Source: Psychrobacter vallis (GTDB lineage: Bacteria > Pseudomonadota > Gammaproteobacteria > Pseudomonadales > Moraxellaceae). Taken from it: 64,000 bases of DNA. Below the pieces are notes generated by a model. It worked only from the letters and a program-made list of their open reading frames with translations, had not been told where the DNA came from and ran no database searches. Each line of letters opens with the position of its first letter. Position 1 is the stretch's first letter. Both the position numbers and the translations under genes were made by a program. Below, piece after piece: positions 1-9,018 of this stretch. The stretch is from NCBI RefSeq assembly GCF_904846715.1, contig NZ_CAJHBU010000004.1, positions 1 through 64,000 on the forward strand, written 5' to 3'.

Positions 1-124
1 ATATAAACTATTTATAAATTAATACTAATCAATATCGATAAAATGCCACTTTTCAGCCGTTGATAACTGCGTATAATCGATAACTATAACGAGAATAATC
101 ACCCCTCCCTGTAAGGATTACGAT
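1..124 (+). promoter_or_regulatory. Upstream region of prpB
   Basis: This AT-rich leader precedes prpB. A TATAAT hexamer lies at 72-77, but I see no convincing -35 box at 17-bp spacing, so an activator-dependent promoter is possible. A clear ribosome binding site (AAGGA, 113-117) sits 7 bases before the prpB ATG. A propionate regulator gene may lie further upstream, outside the window. Confidence 0.4.
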
Positions 125-1018
125 ATGACTTTAGCAACTGCTGGCGCGCGTTTTCGCAGTGCCCTGAAACAAAAGAACGATAACAATCAACCCTTACAAA
201 TTGCTGGTGCGATTAACGCCTATACCGCAATGATGGCAACGCAAGTCGGTCACCAAGCGTTGTATCTCTCTGGGGCAGGCGTCGCCAATGCCTCATTTGG
301 CCTACCTGACCTAGGTATGACCAGTTTGGACAACGTCTTAGAAGATGCATGCCGCATTACCGATGCCGTAGATACACCGCTATTAGTAGATATCGATACA
401 GGCTTTGGTGGCGCGTTCAATATTGCCCAAACCATCAGAAAAATGGAAAAGGCAGGTGTGGCGGCGGTACATATAGAAGACCAAGTCGCGCAAAAACGCT
501 GTGGTCATCGCCCTAATAAAGAAATCGTTAGTATCTCAGAGATGGTCGATCGCCTAAAAGCCGCGCTAGATGCCAAAACTGACCCTGATTTTGTGGTAAT
601 GGCACGTACTGATGCCTTGTCCGTTGAAGGACTAGACGCGGCGGTTGAGCGCGCTGTTGCCTTTGCTGAGGCAGGCGCAGACATGATCTTTGCCGAAGCC
701 CTAACCGATATCGAGATGTATCGCAAGTTTACGGAAGTATTAGATATTCCCGTGTTAGCCAATATGACTGAGTTTGGTCAAACCGATTTATACACCACCG
801 ATCAATTATATGGTGTGGGTGTTGATATGGTGCTGTACCCGCTGTCAGCGTTTCGGGCGATGAACAAAGCAGCATTGAATGTCTATCAGCATTTAATAAA
901 TGATGGCACGCAAGAAAAAGTCGTTGATACCATGCAGACCCGTATGGAGCTATATGACTTCTTAAACTATCATGAGTTTGAGCAAACGCTAGACAAATTG
1001 TTTGCCGATAACAAATAA
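125..1018 (+). CDS. prpB: 2-methylisocitrate lyase PrpB
   Basis: PrpB cleaves 2-methylisocitrate to pyruvate and succinate, the last step of the methylcitrate cycle that disposes of propionyl-CoA. The 297-residue length is normal for the family. The isocitrate lyase/PEP mutase barrel is recognisable from VDIDTGFG at about residues 88-95 (Mg-binding region) and the active-site motif KRCGH at 124-128. The ATG has a good ribosome binding site (AAGGA, 7-base spacing). prpC follows after 60 bases with its own ribosome binding site, so the two are very probably one operon. Confidence 0.96.
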   Translation: MTLATAGARFRSALKQKNDNNQPLQIAGAINAYTAMMATQVGHQALYLSGAGVANASFGLPDLGMTSLDNVLEDACRITDAVDTPLLVDIDTGFGGAFNIAQTIRKMEKAGVAAVHIEDQVAQKRCGHRPNKEIVSISEMVDRLKAALDAKTDPDFVVMARTDALSVEGLDAAVERAVAFAEAGADMIFAEALTDIEMYRKFTEVLDIPVLANMTEFGQTDLYTTDQLYGVGVDMVLYPLSAFRAMNKAALNVYQHLINDGTQEKVVDTMQTRMELYDFLNYHEFEQTLDKLFADNK

Positions 1019-1078
1019 GTATTTCTCACTTCACTTTAACCAACCTCTAAAAAAGCCACCAATAAAAGGATTTTAATC

Positions 1079-2206
1079 ATGGCAGCACAGAAAGAACTTT
1101 CAGGCGCAGGTCTTCGTGGACAAGTCGCTGGTAAAACCGCACTCTCAACCGTCGGAAAATCAGGCTCTGGTCTGACTTATCGCGGTTATGACGTGTCGGA
1201 GCTGGCGGACAAATGCATTTTTGAGGAAGTGGCCTACTTGCTACTTTATGGCAACTTGCCAACGCAAAGTGAGCTTGATGCTTATCAAGCCAAGCTAAAA
1301 ACCCTGCGGGGTCTGCCGCAAGCGCTCAAAGATGTGCTTGAGCGTATTCCTGCCAGCGCCCATCCCATGGACGTATTACGTACGGGCTGCTCGATGCTTG
1401 GTAACCTTGAGACCGAGACAGACTTTGCCGAGCAAAATGATCAAACCGATCGCATGTTGGCGGTGTTCCCATCCATTATCAACTACTGGTATCGCTTTAC
1501 CCATGACAACGTGCGTATCGAGACAGAAACAGACGATGAAACCATTGGCGGTCATTTCTTACATCTGCTAAAAGGTGAAAAGCCAAACGAGCTACACACC
1601 AAGGTCATGAACGTTTCACTTATCTTGTATGCTGAGCATGAGTTTAACGCCTCAACTTTCACCGCTCGCGTGTGTGCGTCTACGCTGTCTGATATCCATT
1701 CTTGTATCACAGGCGCGATTGGCTCACTGCGTGGTCACTTGCATGGCGGCGCGAATGAGGCGGCGATGGATATGATTGAAGGCTTTGGCTCAGCGGATGA
1801 AGCTGAAACCGAGATGATGGCGATGCTGGCACGTAAAGACAAAATTATGGGCTTTGGTCACGCTATCTATAGTGAATCAGATCCGCGTAACGTGGTCATC
1901 AAAGAATGGGCTGAAAAATTGGCCGCTGACGTTGGCGATACCGTGCTATACCCTGTCTCAGTGCGCTGTGAAGAAGTCATGTGGCGTGAGAAAAAATTGT
2001 TCTGTAATGCTGACTTTTTCCATGCTTCCGCCTATCACTTTATGGGTATTCCAACCAAACTGTTCACGCCAATTTTTGTGTGTTCGCGCTTGACTGGTTG
2101 GGCATCACACGTGTTTGAGCAACGTGCCAACAACCGTATCATTCGCCCAAGTGCGGAATATATCGGTGAAGAGTTGCGTTCTGTTCCTGATATGAGTGCG
2201 CGTTAA
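1079..2206 (+). CDS. prpC: 2-methylcitrate synthase PrpC
   Basis: PrpC condenses propionyl-CoA with oxaloacetate to 2-methylcitrate. The 375-residue protein has the citrate synthase fold, with HLHGGANEAAMD and GFGHAIYSESDPR carrying the catalytic histidines. The short length and the context between prpB and acnD point to the methylcitrate rather than the hexameric citrate synthase. The start has an AAGGA ribosome binding site about 10 bases upstream. In an uninterrupted cluster acnD would follow directly. Here a stem-loop and an unrelated HNH-like gene intervene, which may affect expression of acnD. Confidence 0.95.
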   Translation: MAAQKELSGAGLRGQVAGKTALSTVGKSGSGLTYRGYDVSELADKCIFEEVAYLLLYGNLPTQSELDAYQAKLKTLRGLPQALKDVLERIPASAHPMDVLRTGCSMLGNLETETDFAEQNDQTDRMLAVFPSIINYWYRFTHDNVRIETETDDETIGGHFLHLLKGEKPNELHTKVMNVSLILYAEHEFNASTFTARVCASTLSDIHSCITGAIGSLRGHLHGGANEAAMDMIEGFGSADEAETEMMAMLARKDKIMGFGHAIYSESDPRNVVIKEWAEKLAADVGDTVLYPVSVRCEEVMWREKKLFCNADFFHASAYHFMGIPTKLFTPIFVCSRLTGWASHVFEQRANNRIIRPSAEYIGEELRSVPDMSAR

Positions 2207-2254
2207 GTTGTCAGGATAGAAATATTAAAGGTGTTTTTATCATCTTGCTAAGAC

Positions 2255-2277
2255 GAGCGATTTTTTAAAAATCGCTC
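2255..2277 (+). terminator. Stem-loop after prpC (possible attenuator)
   Basis: A perfect 11-bp inverted repeat (GAGCGATTTTT and its complement) has a 1-base centre. A T-run lies about 11 bases downstream rather than immediately after, so it may be a weak terminator or an mRNA-stabilising hairpin. It sits just ahead of the HNH-like gene. Confidence 0.4.
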
Positions 2278-2305
2278 AACTTGGCTGTTTTTTGGAAATA
2301 GTTCT

Positions 2306-3034
2306 ATGAAAAATAATAAAAATAAATGCTGGGCTGGATATTTTGGTGACTGTGAAGGTGAAATTACTGCTGAACATTTAATCTCAAAATCTCTTTTTCC
2401 TGAAGGAATAGTTTTTGTAGAAGGGTTTGATTGGTGTGAAAATATTAAAAAAGTTGGAGTTAACTCACTGACTCGTAAGATTTTATGTAAAAAACATAAT
2501 AATGACTTTTCGATTTTAGATTCAGAAGCAAAATATGCAATTAATTGCTTTGCAAAAGGGAAAACAGAAAGACCAATTGATGGTTTTCTATTTGAGCGAT
2601 GGCTATTAAAAACTGCAATAAATTTGAGTGTTGATAGTAATTTTCATATTGGAATAGGGTTTACTGATTCAGAAAAAGGTTATCCATCACCCTATGCTGT
2701 TGCACTCGCCTTAGGTAAACAGCCTTTCGCATATAAAATGGGCATATATTTTTTAGAAAATAAAGAAGGCTACTTGAACAATCCAACTGAACAATTAATG
2801 ATGCCAATAACTATGGATAATGAAATTGGGTTGTTTTTATTTGGATTACGAGGTGCAAATTTACTATTAAACCTTACTCCGGCTCATGAAGTCCCAAAAT
2901 TATCAAGTATAGGTCTTTATGAAAGTTTGCCAGTAGAGGTTAAGGACAACAAACCTATTTATAGACCTCAAGGCTTTACTAATATGAATATTGAAAGTGG
3001 ACTCATTCATTCTATAGAGTTTTCTTATATATAA
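2306..3034 (+). CDS. HNH-like zinc-binding protein inserted in prp cluster
   Basis: This 242-residue protein has an N-terminal arrangement typical of HNH/zinc-finger nuclease-like folds: C8 and C16, an AEHLISKSLF segment with E23-H24, and a later CKKHNND segment with C61, H64 and N65. The remainder is not recognisable. The gene is visibly more AT-rich than prpC and acnD and separates two genes that belong together, which suggests acquisition by transfer. The role could be nuclease or defence; that is inference from the motif alone. No methyltransferase or other partner lies beside it. Confidence 0.65.
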   Translation: MKNNKNKCWAGYFGDCEGEITAEHLISKSLFPEGIVFVEGFDWCENIKKVGVNSLTRKILCKKHNNDFSILDSEAKYAINCFAKGKTERPIDGFLFERWLLKTAINLSVDSNFHIGIGFTDSEKGYPSPYAVALALGKQPFAYKMGIYFLENKEGYLNNPTEQLMMPITMDNEIGLFLFGLRGANLLLNLTPAHEVPKLSSIGLYESLPVEVKDNKPIYRPQGFTNMNIESGLIHSIEFSYI

Positions 3035-3088
3035 AAATTTACTCCTTTTTTTCTTCTATTCAAATCAGCCAACCGCCAAAGGTGACTT

Positions 3089-5758
3089 ATGGACAACGCT
3101 TTAGTACAGCCAATGAACGATGAATTTAAAAAACCCCTTCCCGATACTGACCTTTATTACTTTGACACCCGCGAAGCTGTCGAGCGTATCGAAGCGGGTG
3201 CTTATGACAAGCTACCATTCTGCTCAAAAGTACTGTGTGAAAACCTCGTACGTCGTTGTCCGCCAGAAGATCTGACGGCGGCGCTCAAGCAGCATATCGA
3301 AGGCAAACAAGATCTAGACTTTCCTTGGTATCCTGCCCGCGTGGTTTGTCATGATATCTTAGGGCAGACGGCCTTTGTTGATTTAGCAGGTCTACGTGAT
3401 GCCATCGCTGAACAAGGTGGCGATCCCTCTAAAGTAAACCCTATCGTGCCAACTCAGCTCATCGTCGACCATTCACTAGCCGTTGAACATGCCGGCTTTG
3501 AAGAAGACGCGTTTGAGAAAAACCGCGCTATCGAAGAACGCCGTAATGATGACCGCTTTCACTTTATCAACTGGTGTCAGTATGCCTTTGACAATGTCAA
3601 CGTCGTACCGCCCGGTAATGGCATCATGCATCAGATTAACTTAGAAAAAATGTCACCAGTCGTCCAAGTCGTACAAAATAAAGCCGGTGAACAAGTGGCC
3701 TTTGCCGATACCTTAGTCGGCACAGACAGCCACACCCCCATGGTCGATGCGCTGGGCGTGATCTCAATCGGGGTTGGTGGACTTGAGGCCGAAAGCGTCA
3801 TGTTGGGCAATCCCTCGTATATGCGCCTGCCGGATTACGTTGGTGTTAAGCTAACGGGCAAATTGCAAAAAGGCATTACCGGTACTGATCTCGTACTTGC
3901 GATGACCGAGTTCCTGCGTGATGCAGGTGTGGTATCTACTTATATAGAATTCTTTGGCGAAGGCGCGCGCCAACTGAGCGTTGGTGACCGCGCTTCTATC
4001 TCCAACATGACCCCTGAATATGGCGCGACTGCCGCGATGTTCTATATCGATGAGCAAACCATCGACTATCTGCGTCTGACTGGTCGTTCTGAGCCTCAGA
4101 TCAAATTGGTTGAGCAGTATGCTAAGCAAACTGGTCTATGGGCTGATGGCATGGAAAACGCTGAGTATGCACGCGTGCTTGAGTTTGATTTGTCAGCCGT
4201 TGTGCGTAATATGGCAGGCCCGTCGCGTCCACATGCACGCGTATCGACCACGGATTTGGTTGCCAAAGGCATTGCTCATGGCGCTGATGAAAAACTACCT
4301 GAACCAAAAGACGGCCTGATGCCAGATGGTGCAGTCATTATCGCTGCTATCACCAGCTGTACCAATACCTCAAACCCGCGCAACATGGTTGCCGCTGGCC
4401 TCGTCGCACGTAATGCCAATGCCAAAGGATTATTGCGCAAACCTTGGGTGAAATCCTCATTAGCGCCCGGCTCAAAAACCGTAAAAATGTACCTAGAAGA
4501 AGCAGGCCTTATGCCTGAGCTGCAAGAAATTGGCTTTGATGTGGTTGGTTTTGCCTGTACCACTTGTAATGGCATGAGCGGTGCGCTTGACCCTGATATC
4601 GAAAAAGAAATCATCGACCGTGATTTATTTACCACGGCTGTACTGTCTGGCAACCGTAACTTCGATGGTCGTATTCATCCGTATGCTAAGCAAGCATTTT
4701 TAGCGTCGCCACCACTGGTGATCGCTTATGCCATTGCAGGTAACATTCGTTTTGATATCGAAAAGGATTCATTGGGTAAAGACCACAATGGTAATGACGT
4801 GTATCTAAAAGACATCTGGTTCGATGATGACGAGGTAGATGCAATCGTCGCCAAAGCGGTGAAACCAGAGCAATTCAATGCTGTATATATCCCGATGTTC
4901 GATGAAGCCAAAAAAGACACAGGCAAAGCGTTAAGTCCTTTATATGACTGGCGTGATCAGACCACTTATATTCGCCGCCCACCGTATTGGGAAGGCAAAA
5001 TGGCAGCGATGAACAAACTAAAAGGTATGCGCCCACTAGCAGTATTGGGTGACAACATTACCACTGACCACATGTCACCGTCCAATGCTATCTTAAGCGA
5101 TTCAGCTGCTGGCGAGTATTTGGATACTATGGGCTTGCCTGCCGAGGACTATAACTCATATGCTACCCATCGCGGTGACCATTTAACCGCGCAACGGGCG
5201 ACTTTTGCCAATCCTAAGCTGTTGAACGAAATGGTACGCGATGGCATTGATAGTAAAAGCGGCGAGATCATTCAAGGCTCGCTGGCTCGTGTGGAGCCCG
5301 AAGGTCAAGTCATGCGTATGTGGGAAGCCATCGAAACCTATATGAATCGTGAACAGCCGCTTATCATCATCGCAGGTGATGGCTATGGTCAAGGCTCAAG
5401 CCGTGACTGGGCTGCCAAAGGGGTGCGCTTGGCTGGCGTGGAAGTAGTCGTCGCAGAAGATTTTGAGCGTATTCATCGTCAAAACTTGGTGGGTATGGGT
5501 GCGCTACCGCTACAGTTTGAAAAGGGAGTCACACGCGATACGCTGCACATTGATGGTACAGAAGTGTTTGATGTCGTGGGTGAGGTTTCTGCTGGCGGGC
5601 TGATGACGCTGGTGATTAACCGTGCTGACGGTAGCAAACTTGATGTGCCTATCATTTGCCGTTTAGATACCGCAGATGAAGTAAAAATGTACAACGCGGG
5701 CGGTATGTTACAACGCTTTGCCAAAGAGTTTATCGATGGCACGTTGGATATTGCTTAG
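3089..5758 (+). CDS. acnD: Fe/S-dependent 2-methylcitrate dehydratase AcnD
   Basis: AcnD is an aconitase-family enzyme that dehydrates 2-methylcitrate to a 2-methylaconitate isomer, which PrpF then isomerises; together they replace PrpD. The 889-residue protein has both aconitase domains. Iron-sulfur cluster cysteines are visible in ITSCTNTSNP and CTTCNGM, and the swivel-domain signatures GQGSSRDWAAKG and LGDNITTDHMSPS are present. The presence of prpF downstream supports AcnD over AcnA. The start follows an AAGGTG ribosome binding site. The gene is followed by a terminator at 5796-5832. A diverged copy of its last 35 bases lies at 7061-7095. Confidence 0.94.
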   Translation: MDNALVQPMNDEFKKPLPDTDLYYFDTREAVERIEAGAYDKLPFCSKVLCENLVRRCPPEDLTAALKQHIEGKQDLDFPWYPARVVCHDILGQTAFVDLAGLRDAIAEQGGDPSKVNPIVPTQLIVDHSLAVEHAGFEEDAFEKNRAIEERRNDDRFHFINWCQYAFDNVNVVPPGNGIMHQINLEKMSPVVQVVQNKAGEQVAFADTLVGTDSHTPMVDALGVISIGVGGLEAESVMLGNPSYMRLPDYVGVKLTGKLQKGITGTDLVLAMTEFLRDAGVVSTYIEFFGEGARQLSVGDRASISNMTPEYGATAAMFYIDEQTIDYLRLTGRSEPQIKLVEQYAKQTGLWADGMENAEYARVLEFDLSAVVRNMAGPSRPHARVSTTDLVAKGIAHGADEKLPEPKDGLMPDGAVIIAAITSCTNTSNPRNMVAAGLVARNANAKGLLRKPWVKSSLAPGSKTVKMYLEEAGLMPELQEIGFDVVGFACTTCNGMSGALDPDIEKEIIDRDLFTTAVLSGNRNFDGRIHPYAKQAFLASPPLVIAYAIAGNIRFDIEKDSLGKDHNGNDVYLKDIWFDDDEVDAIVAKAVKPEQFNAVYIPMFDEAKKDTGKALSPLYDWRDQTTYIRRPPYWEGKMAAMNKLKGMRPLAVLGDNITTDHMSPSNAILSDSAAGEYLDTMGLPAEDYNSYATHRGDHLTAQRATFANPKLLNEMVRDGIDSKSGEIIQGSLARVEPEGQVMRMWEAIETYMNREQPLIIIAGDGYGQGSSRDWAAKGVRLAGVEVVVAEDFERIHRQNLVGMGALPLQFEKGVTRDTLHIDGTEVFDVVGEVSAGGLMTLVINRADGSKLDVPIICRLDTADEVKMYNAGGMLQRFAKEFIDGTLDIA

Positions 5759-5795
5759 CTTTTTAGCACGATAAGATAGTAATTGTAATAGAGCC

Positions 5796-5832
5796 GATGT
5801 TGTATAACCTGTTTATATAACATCAGTTTTTT
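5796..5832 (+). terminator. Rho-independent terminator after acnD
   Basis: A stem based on GATGTT/AACATC with a near-perfect extension (one mismatch) is followed by TTTTTT. It ends the acnD transcript before the toxin-antitoxin block, so prpF, over 2 kb downstream, may need its own promoter. Confidence 0.65.
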
Positions 5833-5839
5833 CGTTGAT

Positions 5840-5880
5840 AGTAATGACTATTTGTATGATACTTTATAGAAATCATTACT
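5840..5880 (+). promoter_or_regulatory. Inverted repeat upstream of yefM-like antitoxin
   Basis: AGTAATGA at 5840-5847 and its exact complement TCATTACT at 5873-5880 flank a TATGAT -10-like hexamer (5855-5860). This fits an autoregulatory operator of a YefM/YoeB module. Binding is inferred. Confidence 0.45.
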
Positions 5881-5892
5881 AAGAGAGACTCT

Positions 5893-6192
5893 ATGAAAAT
5901 TATCAGCTTTTCTGAAGCAAAAAGAGACTTTCAAGCTGTCTTAGATACAGTTATTGACGATGCTGATCCGCTCATTATAGGTCGTCAAAATGATAGTGAC
6001 GCGGTTATCATGTCGCTTGCTCATTATAACAGTTTGATGGAGACACTTTATTTGTTAAAGTCGCCTGCTAATGCCGCGCATTTGGCAGAATCTATTGCCC
6101 AATACCAAGCTGGCAAGACAACCATGCATGAGCTGGTTTATACGGAAGATGATAGTAAAAAGCCTACAGATGGCGCAACTGAAAATGCGTAA
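5893..6192 (+). CDS. YefM-type antitoxin (Phd/YefM family)
   Basis: This 99-residue protein has a typical Phd/YefM N-terminus (MKIISFSEAKRDFQAVLD) and the DAVIMSLAHYNSLMETLYLL segment, ending in a charged, flexible tail expected to wrap the toxin. It would neutralise a YoeB ribosome-dependent mRNA interferase and repress its own operon. The partner gene downstream is damaged at its 5' end, so this antitoxin may now be an orphan. The module lies inside the methylcitrate cluster. Confidence 0.85.
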   Translation: MKIISFSEAKRDFQAVLDTVIDDADPLIIGRQNDSDAVIMSLAHYNSLMETLYLLKSPANAAHLAESIAQYQAGKTTMHELVYTEDDSKKPTDGATENA

Positions 6193-6212
6193 TGCTCAAA
6201 AAGGATATGATA

Positions 6213-6458
6213 ATGAGTCAGTAATTAGCATGGACGGATTACGTGTACTGGCAAACACAAGATAAAAAAACGTTAAAGCGTATCAATAAAATCATCAATG
6301 ACTGTAAATGTGGCCCATTTGAAGGTATCGGTAAACCTGAACCTCTAAAAGAAAACCTATCAGGATTTTGGTCACGGCGTATTGATGAGGCCAATCGGCT
6401 CGTGTATGTCGTCGATGATAACTATCTGACAATTATCTCTTGTCGTTATCATTACTAG
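6213..6458 (+). pseudogene. YoeB-like mRNA interferase, disrupted N-terminus
   Basis: From about 6252 the frame encodes a good YoeB body (QDKKTLKRINKII, FEGIGKPEPLKENLSGFWSR, RLVYVVDD, ending CRYHY). An ATG with an AAGGA ribosome binding site lies at 6213, but the frame reads M-S-Q and then TAA at 6222-6224 before continuing L-A-W-T-D-Y-V-Y-W. Compared with usual YoeB sequences, a few residues after the first tryptophan also appear to be missing. The only uninterrupted start is a GTG at 6243, which would remove the first beta strand. The toxin is therefore probably inactive. A sequencing error remains an alternative. Confidence 0.7.
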
Positions 6459-6569
6459 TTGAATGGCAATAAAGGTAAATAGCTCCATTATCTAGATTTT
6501 ACTCAACATTCATCAGTAATTTATGCATAATAAGGCTTTTATTTATTATTGTAGATCGTTGAGGGATTT

Positions 6570-7058
6570 ATGGGTTGGTTCAAACTGTTAATTGCATGTG
6601 TCGTATTATATCTGGGTCAAAGCTATTATTTATTGTCATCCAGCCATGTAGAAAAGTTCTTGTTTGATCATAATACACTGGCTATGAATGACCCAGTTGC
6701 CGCTTGTGGTAACTATAGTAATGATGTGATGGTGATGATTAATCATACGACGCCAGAGGGCACATGGGAGGTAGAAGGCGGTAAAGATGAGATGTGCGGC
6801 TATATGCGCCAAGCCCAAGCCGCGTTGGTCGTGATGCAAGCGAATACTTCGGGGCACTTTGAAAACATGTTAGTGAATACAAGCTTCCCTTGGCAAAACG
6901 CCCGTACCAGTTATGATGAAATCAGTAATGTAAGAATGGGCTCAATGGGTTCAATCAGTAGTAAAACACATGACACCCTCGAAATTAAAAGAACGCTGAC
7001 TGGTTTAGAGATAGTTTCTGTCACTTCTACTGGCGGGCCGTCGAATCTAACCAGATAA
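6570..7058 (+). CDS. Hypothetical membrane-anchored protein
   Basis: I do not recognise this 162-residue protein. Residues about 5-22 are hydrophobic and would act as an uncleaved anchor or signal peptide, placing the rest in the periplasm. Two cysteines (in AACGNY and EMCGYM) could form a disulfide. GAGGG upstream of the ATG is a plausible ribosome binding site. It sits between a broken toxin gene and a scar resembling acnD, so it looks like part of an acquired block. Confidence 0.6.
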   Translation: MGWFKLLIACVVLYLGQSYYLLSSSHVEKFLFDHNTLAMNDPVAACGNYSNDVMVMINHTTPEGTWEVEGGKDEMCGYMRQAQAALVVMQANTSGHFENMLVNTSFPWQNARTSYDEISNVRMGSMGSISSKTHDTLEIKRTLTGLEIVSVTSTGGPSNLTR

Positions 7059-7060
7059 CG

Positions 7061-7095
7061 AAAGAATTTATCGAAGGCACGCTAGATATTGTTTA
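7061..7095 (+). pseudogene. Remnant resembling the 3' end of acnD
   Basis: These 35 bases match acnD bases 5723-5757 at 30 of 35 positions in the same codon phase. The encoded peptide is KEFIEGTLDIV against acnD's KEFIDGTLDIA, and several differences are synonymous. The frame then runs on to a stop near 7133 rather than stopping where acnD does. It looks like a leftover from a diverged acnD-like coding end, marking a recombination boundary of the 5760-7060 block. Confidence 0.5.
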
Positions 7096-7132
7096 TGAGC
7101 AGTATCGGGCGGGTCAGGTTAAGAAGATCGTG

Positions 7133-7423
7133 CTAAAGTATCAATTTAACGTCGCGATAGAAATTTTCGTGTGCCCCTACCATTAATAAAGTCAAAACCA
7201 ATTCACCATCATCAATTTGATAAGCTAGTAGCGTTAACTGCTTGACCATTTTAAACTTATAAACACGTACAGCGGACAAGTCACCTGCCTTTTGTGTACC
7301 TAGATTAGGGTCATCAACGATGGCACGTATAGCGTCATCTAAATCAGACTTTTGATTTTTGTGTAATTTTTTAACGGCTTTTTTAAAACTATGTGATTGA
7401 ACAATACTTAAAGATGGCTTCAT
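7133..7423 (-). CDS. RelE/ParE-family toxin
   Basis: This 96-residue basic protein has the RelE/ParE layout: an N-terminal FKKAVKKLHKNQKSDLDDAI helix pair, then beta strands (VRVYKFKMVKQLTLLAYQID, LVLTLLMVG) and a C-terminal HENFYRDVK. It would act on mRNA or gyrase; the target cannot be told from sequence. The ParD-like gene lies 17 bases upstream on the same strand, giving the usual antitoxin-toxin order. Unlike the nearby YoeB it appears intact. Confidence 0.82.
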   Translation of the reverse strand: MKPSLSIVQSHSFKKAVKKLHKNQKSDLDDAIRAIVDDPNLGTQKAGDLSAVRVYKFKMVKQLTLLAYQIDDGELVLTLLMVGAHENFYRDVKLIL

Positions 7424-7440
7424 TATTTTCCCAATATAAA

Positions 7441-7662
7441 CTATCCAAATTCGAAAGGCTCAACCATACCAGCATCGACTTCTGCTTTGGCAATTAATAG
7501 CTGGCGCACAAATTCATAGGATAGGTCAGGATTATCTTCCATAATTTGACCGATAGTCGCCCAATGTTCAATTTGCTTTGGTGGTGTACGATGTTGAGCT
7601 TTTGCAATTGCATGCGCTTTGTCGACTAACGATCGATCGAGTCGGATACTGGCTGTTGCCAT
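7441..7662 (-). CDS. ParD-like antitoxin
   Basis: This 73-residue protein begins ATASIRLDRSLVDKAHAIAK, a ribbon-helix-helix-like start, and continues KQIEHWATIGQIMEDNPDLS, typical of ParD-like antitoxins. It is co-directional with and directly upstream of the RelE-like toxin gene. The palindrome at 7704-7722 just upstream is a likely autoregulatory operator. Confidence 0.8.
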   Translation of the reverse strand: MATASIRLDRSLVDKAHAIAKAQHRTPPKQIEHWATIGQIMEDNPDLSYEFVRQLLIAKAEVDAGMVEPFEFG

Positions 7663-7703
7663 GATACTCTCCTAAATAAGTTAAAACTCAGTAAGTTATA
7701 CTG

Positions 7704-7722
7704 TTGTGGCATTTTACCACAA
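7704..7722 (-). promoter_or_regulatory. Palindrome upstream of ParD-like gene
   Basis: TTGTGG and CCACAA are separated by 7 bases in the 113-bp gap between the divergent antitoxin gene and prpF. The position suits a self-repression operator. An effect on prpF is possible but unproven. Confidence 0.4.
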
Positions 7723-7775
7723 TTATTAGATATTACCGAATCCCATTCTGATAAACTGAAAAAGGACTTTCTATA

Positions 7776-8996
7776 ATGACCGAATCAAATCAACCTTTCG
7801 CCCCGCAAATCTCCATCCCCGCTACCTATATGCGCGGTGGTACTTCAAAAGGCATGTTCTTTAAATTGTCTGATTTGCCAGAACGCTGTCAGAAAGCAGG
7901 CAGCGACCGTGACCATTTCTTATTGCGAGTTGTCGGTAGCCCAGATCCATATGGCAAACAAATTGACGGCTTGGGTAATGGTACGTCTAGCACGTCAAAA
8001 ACGGTTATTTTGTCACCAGCAGATAGCGATGACCATGATGTCAACTATCTGTTTGGACAGGTGAATATTGCCAAGCCTATGATTGATTGGAGTGGCAATT
8101 GTGGTAATTTAACCGCTGCAGTTGGTGCTTGTGCGATCAACATGGGTCTGGTGGCAAGTGATCGTATCCCTGCTAACGGCATTTGCGCGGTACGTATTTG
8201 GCAGCAAAATATTGGCAGTACGATTATTGCTCATATTCCTGTTTATACCGATGCTCAAGGTAAGGTACAAGTACAAGAAACCGGTGATTTTGTGCTCGAT
8301 GGTGTAACTTTCCCAGCGGCTGAGATCAAAGTTGAGTTTATCGATCCAGTCGATTCCTCAAGCGACATGTTCCCTACTGGTCATTTAGTCGATAATTTTG
8401 AGGTTCCTGATATTGGTCGCTTTGAGGCAACTTTTATTAGCGCAGGTATTCCTACTATTTTCTTAAGAGCTGCAGATTTAGGCTTAACGGGTACAGAAGT
8501 ACAGAGCGATATTAATAGTGACACTGCTTTACTAGAAAAGCTGGAAACCATTCGTGCTCATGGCGGCGTAGCGATGGGTTTATTTGATGATATCAGTGAG
8601 GCACAAACTCGCCAGCATACGCCAAAACTGGCTTGGGTTGCACCGCCGAGCAGCTATACGGCGTCCAGTGGTAGCCAAGTGTCTGCGGAAGATATTGATT
8701 TTCTCGTACGAGCGATGAGCATGGGACAATTGCACCATGCCATGATGGGCACAGCAGCCGTCGCCATTGCCGCAGCCGCAACGACGCAAGGGACACTTGT
8801 GAATCAAGCGGCTGGTGGTAGCCAATCCAAACAACAGTTGTCTGAGGTGCGCTTTGGTCATCCATCTGGCACATTATTGGTTGGCGGGAAAACTGAGCAA
8901 GTCGATGGGCGCTGGCAAGCCAAAAAGGTATCGATGAGCCGCTCAGCACGCCGTATCATGGTGGGTGAAGTCTTTATTCCTGCTGATAGTTTTTAA
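7776..8996 (+). CDS. prpF: 2-methylaconitate isomerase PrpF
   Basis: PrpF isomerises the 2-methylaconitate made by AcnD so that aconitase can hydrate it to 2-methylisocitrate for PrpB. The 406-residue protein shows the family N-terminus TYMRGGTSKGMFFK and the later DWSGNCGNLTAAVGACAI segment. The ATG follows a clear AAAGGA ribosome binding site. It belongs functionally with prpB, prpC and acnD but is separated from acnD by about 2 kb of accessory genes, and may be driven from its own promoter. Confidence 0.95.
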   Translation: MTESNQPFAPQISIPATYMRGGTSKGMFFKLSDLPERCQKAGSDRDHFLLRVVGSPDPYGKQIDGLGNGTSSTSKTVILSPADSDDHDVNYLFGQVNIAKPMIDWSGNCGNLTAAVGACAINMGLVASDRIPANGICAVRIWQQNIGSTIIAHIPVYTDAQGKVQVQETGDFVLDGVTFPAAEIKVEFIDPVDSSSDMFPTGHLVDNFEVPDIGRFEATFISAGIPTIFLRAADLGLTGTEVQSDINSDTALLEKLETIRAHGGVAMGLFDDISEAQTRQHTPKLAWVAPPSSYTASSGSQVSAEDIDFLVRAMSMGQLHHAMMGTAAVAIAAAATTQGTLVNQAAGGSQSKQQLSEVRFGHPSGTLLVGGKTEQVDGRWQAKKVSMSRSARRIMVGEVFIPADSF

Positions 8997-9018
8997 TCAG
9001 TAATCAGGGTATCGAGAA

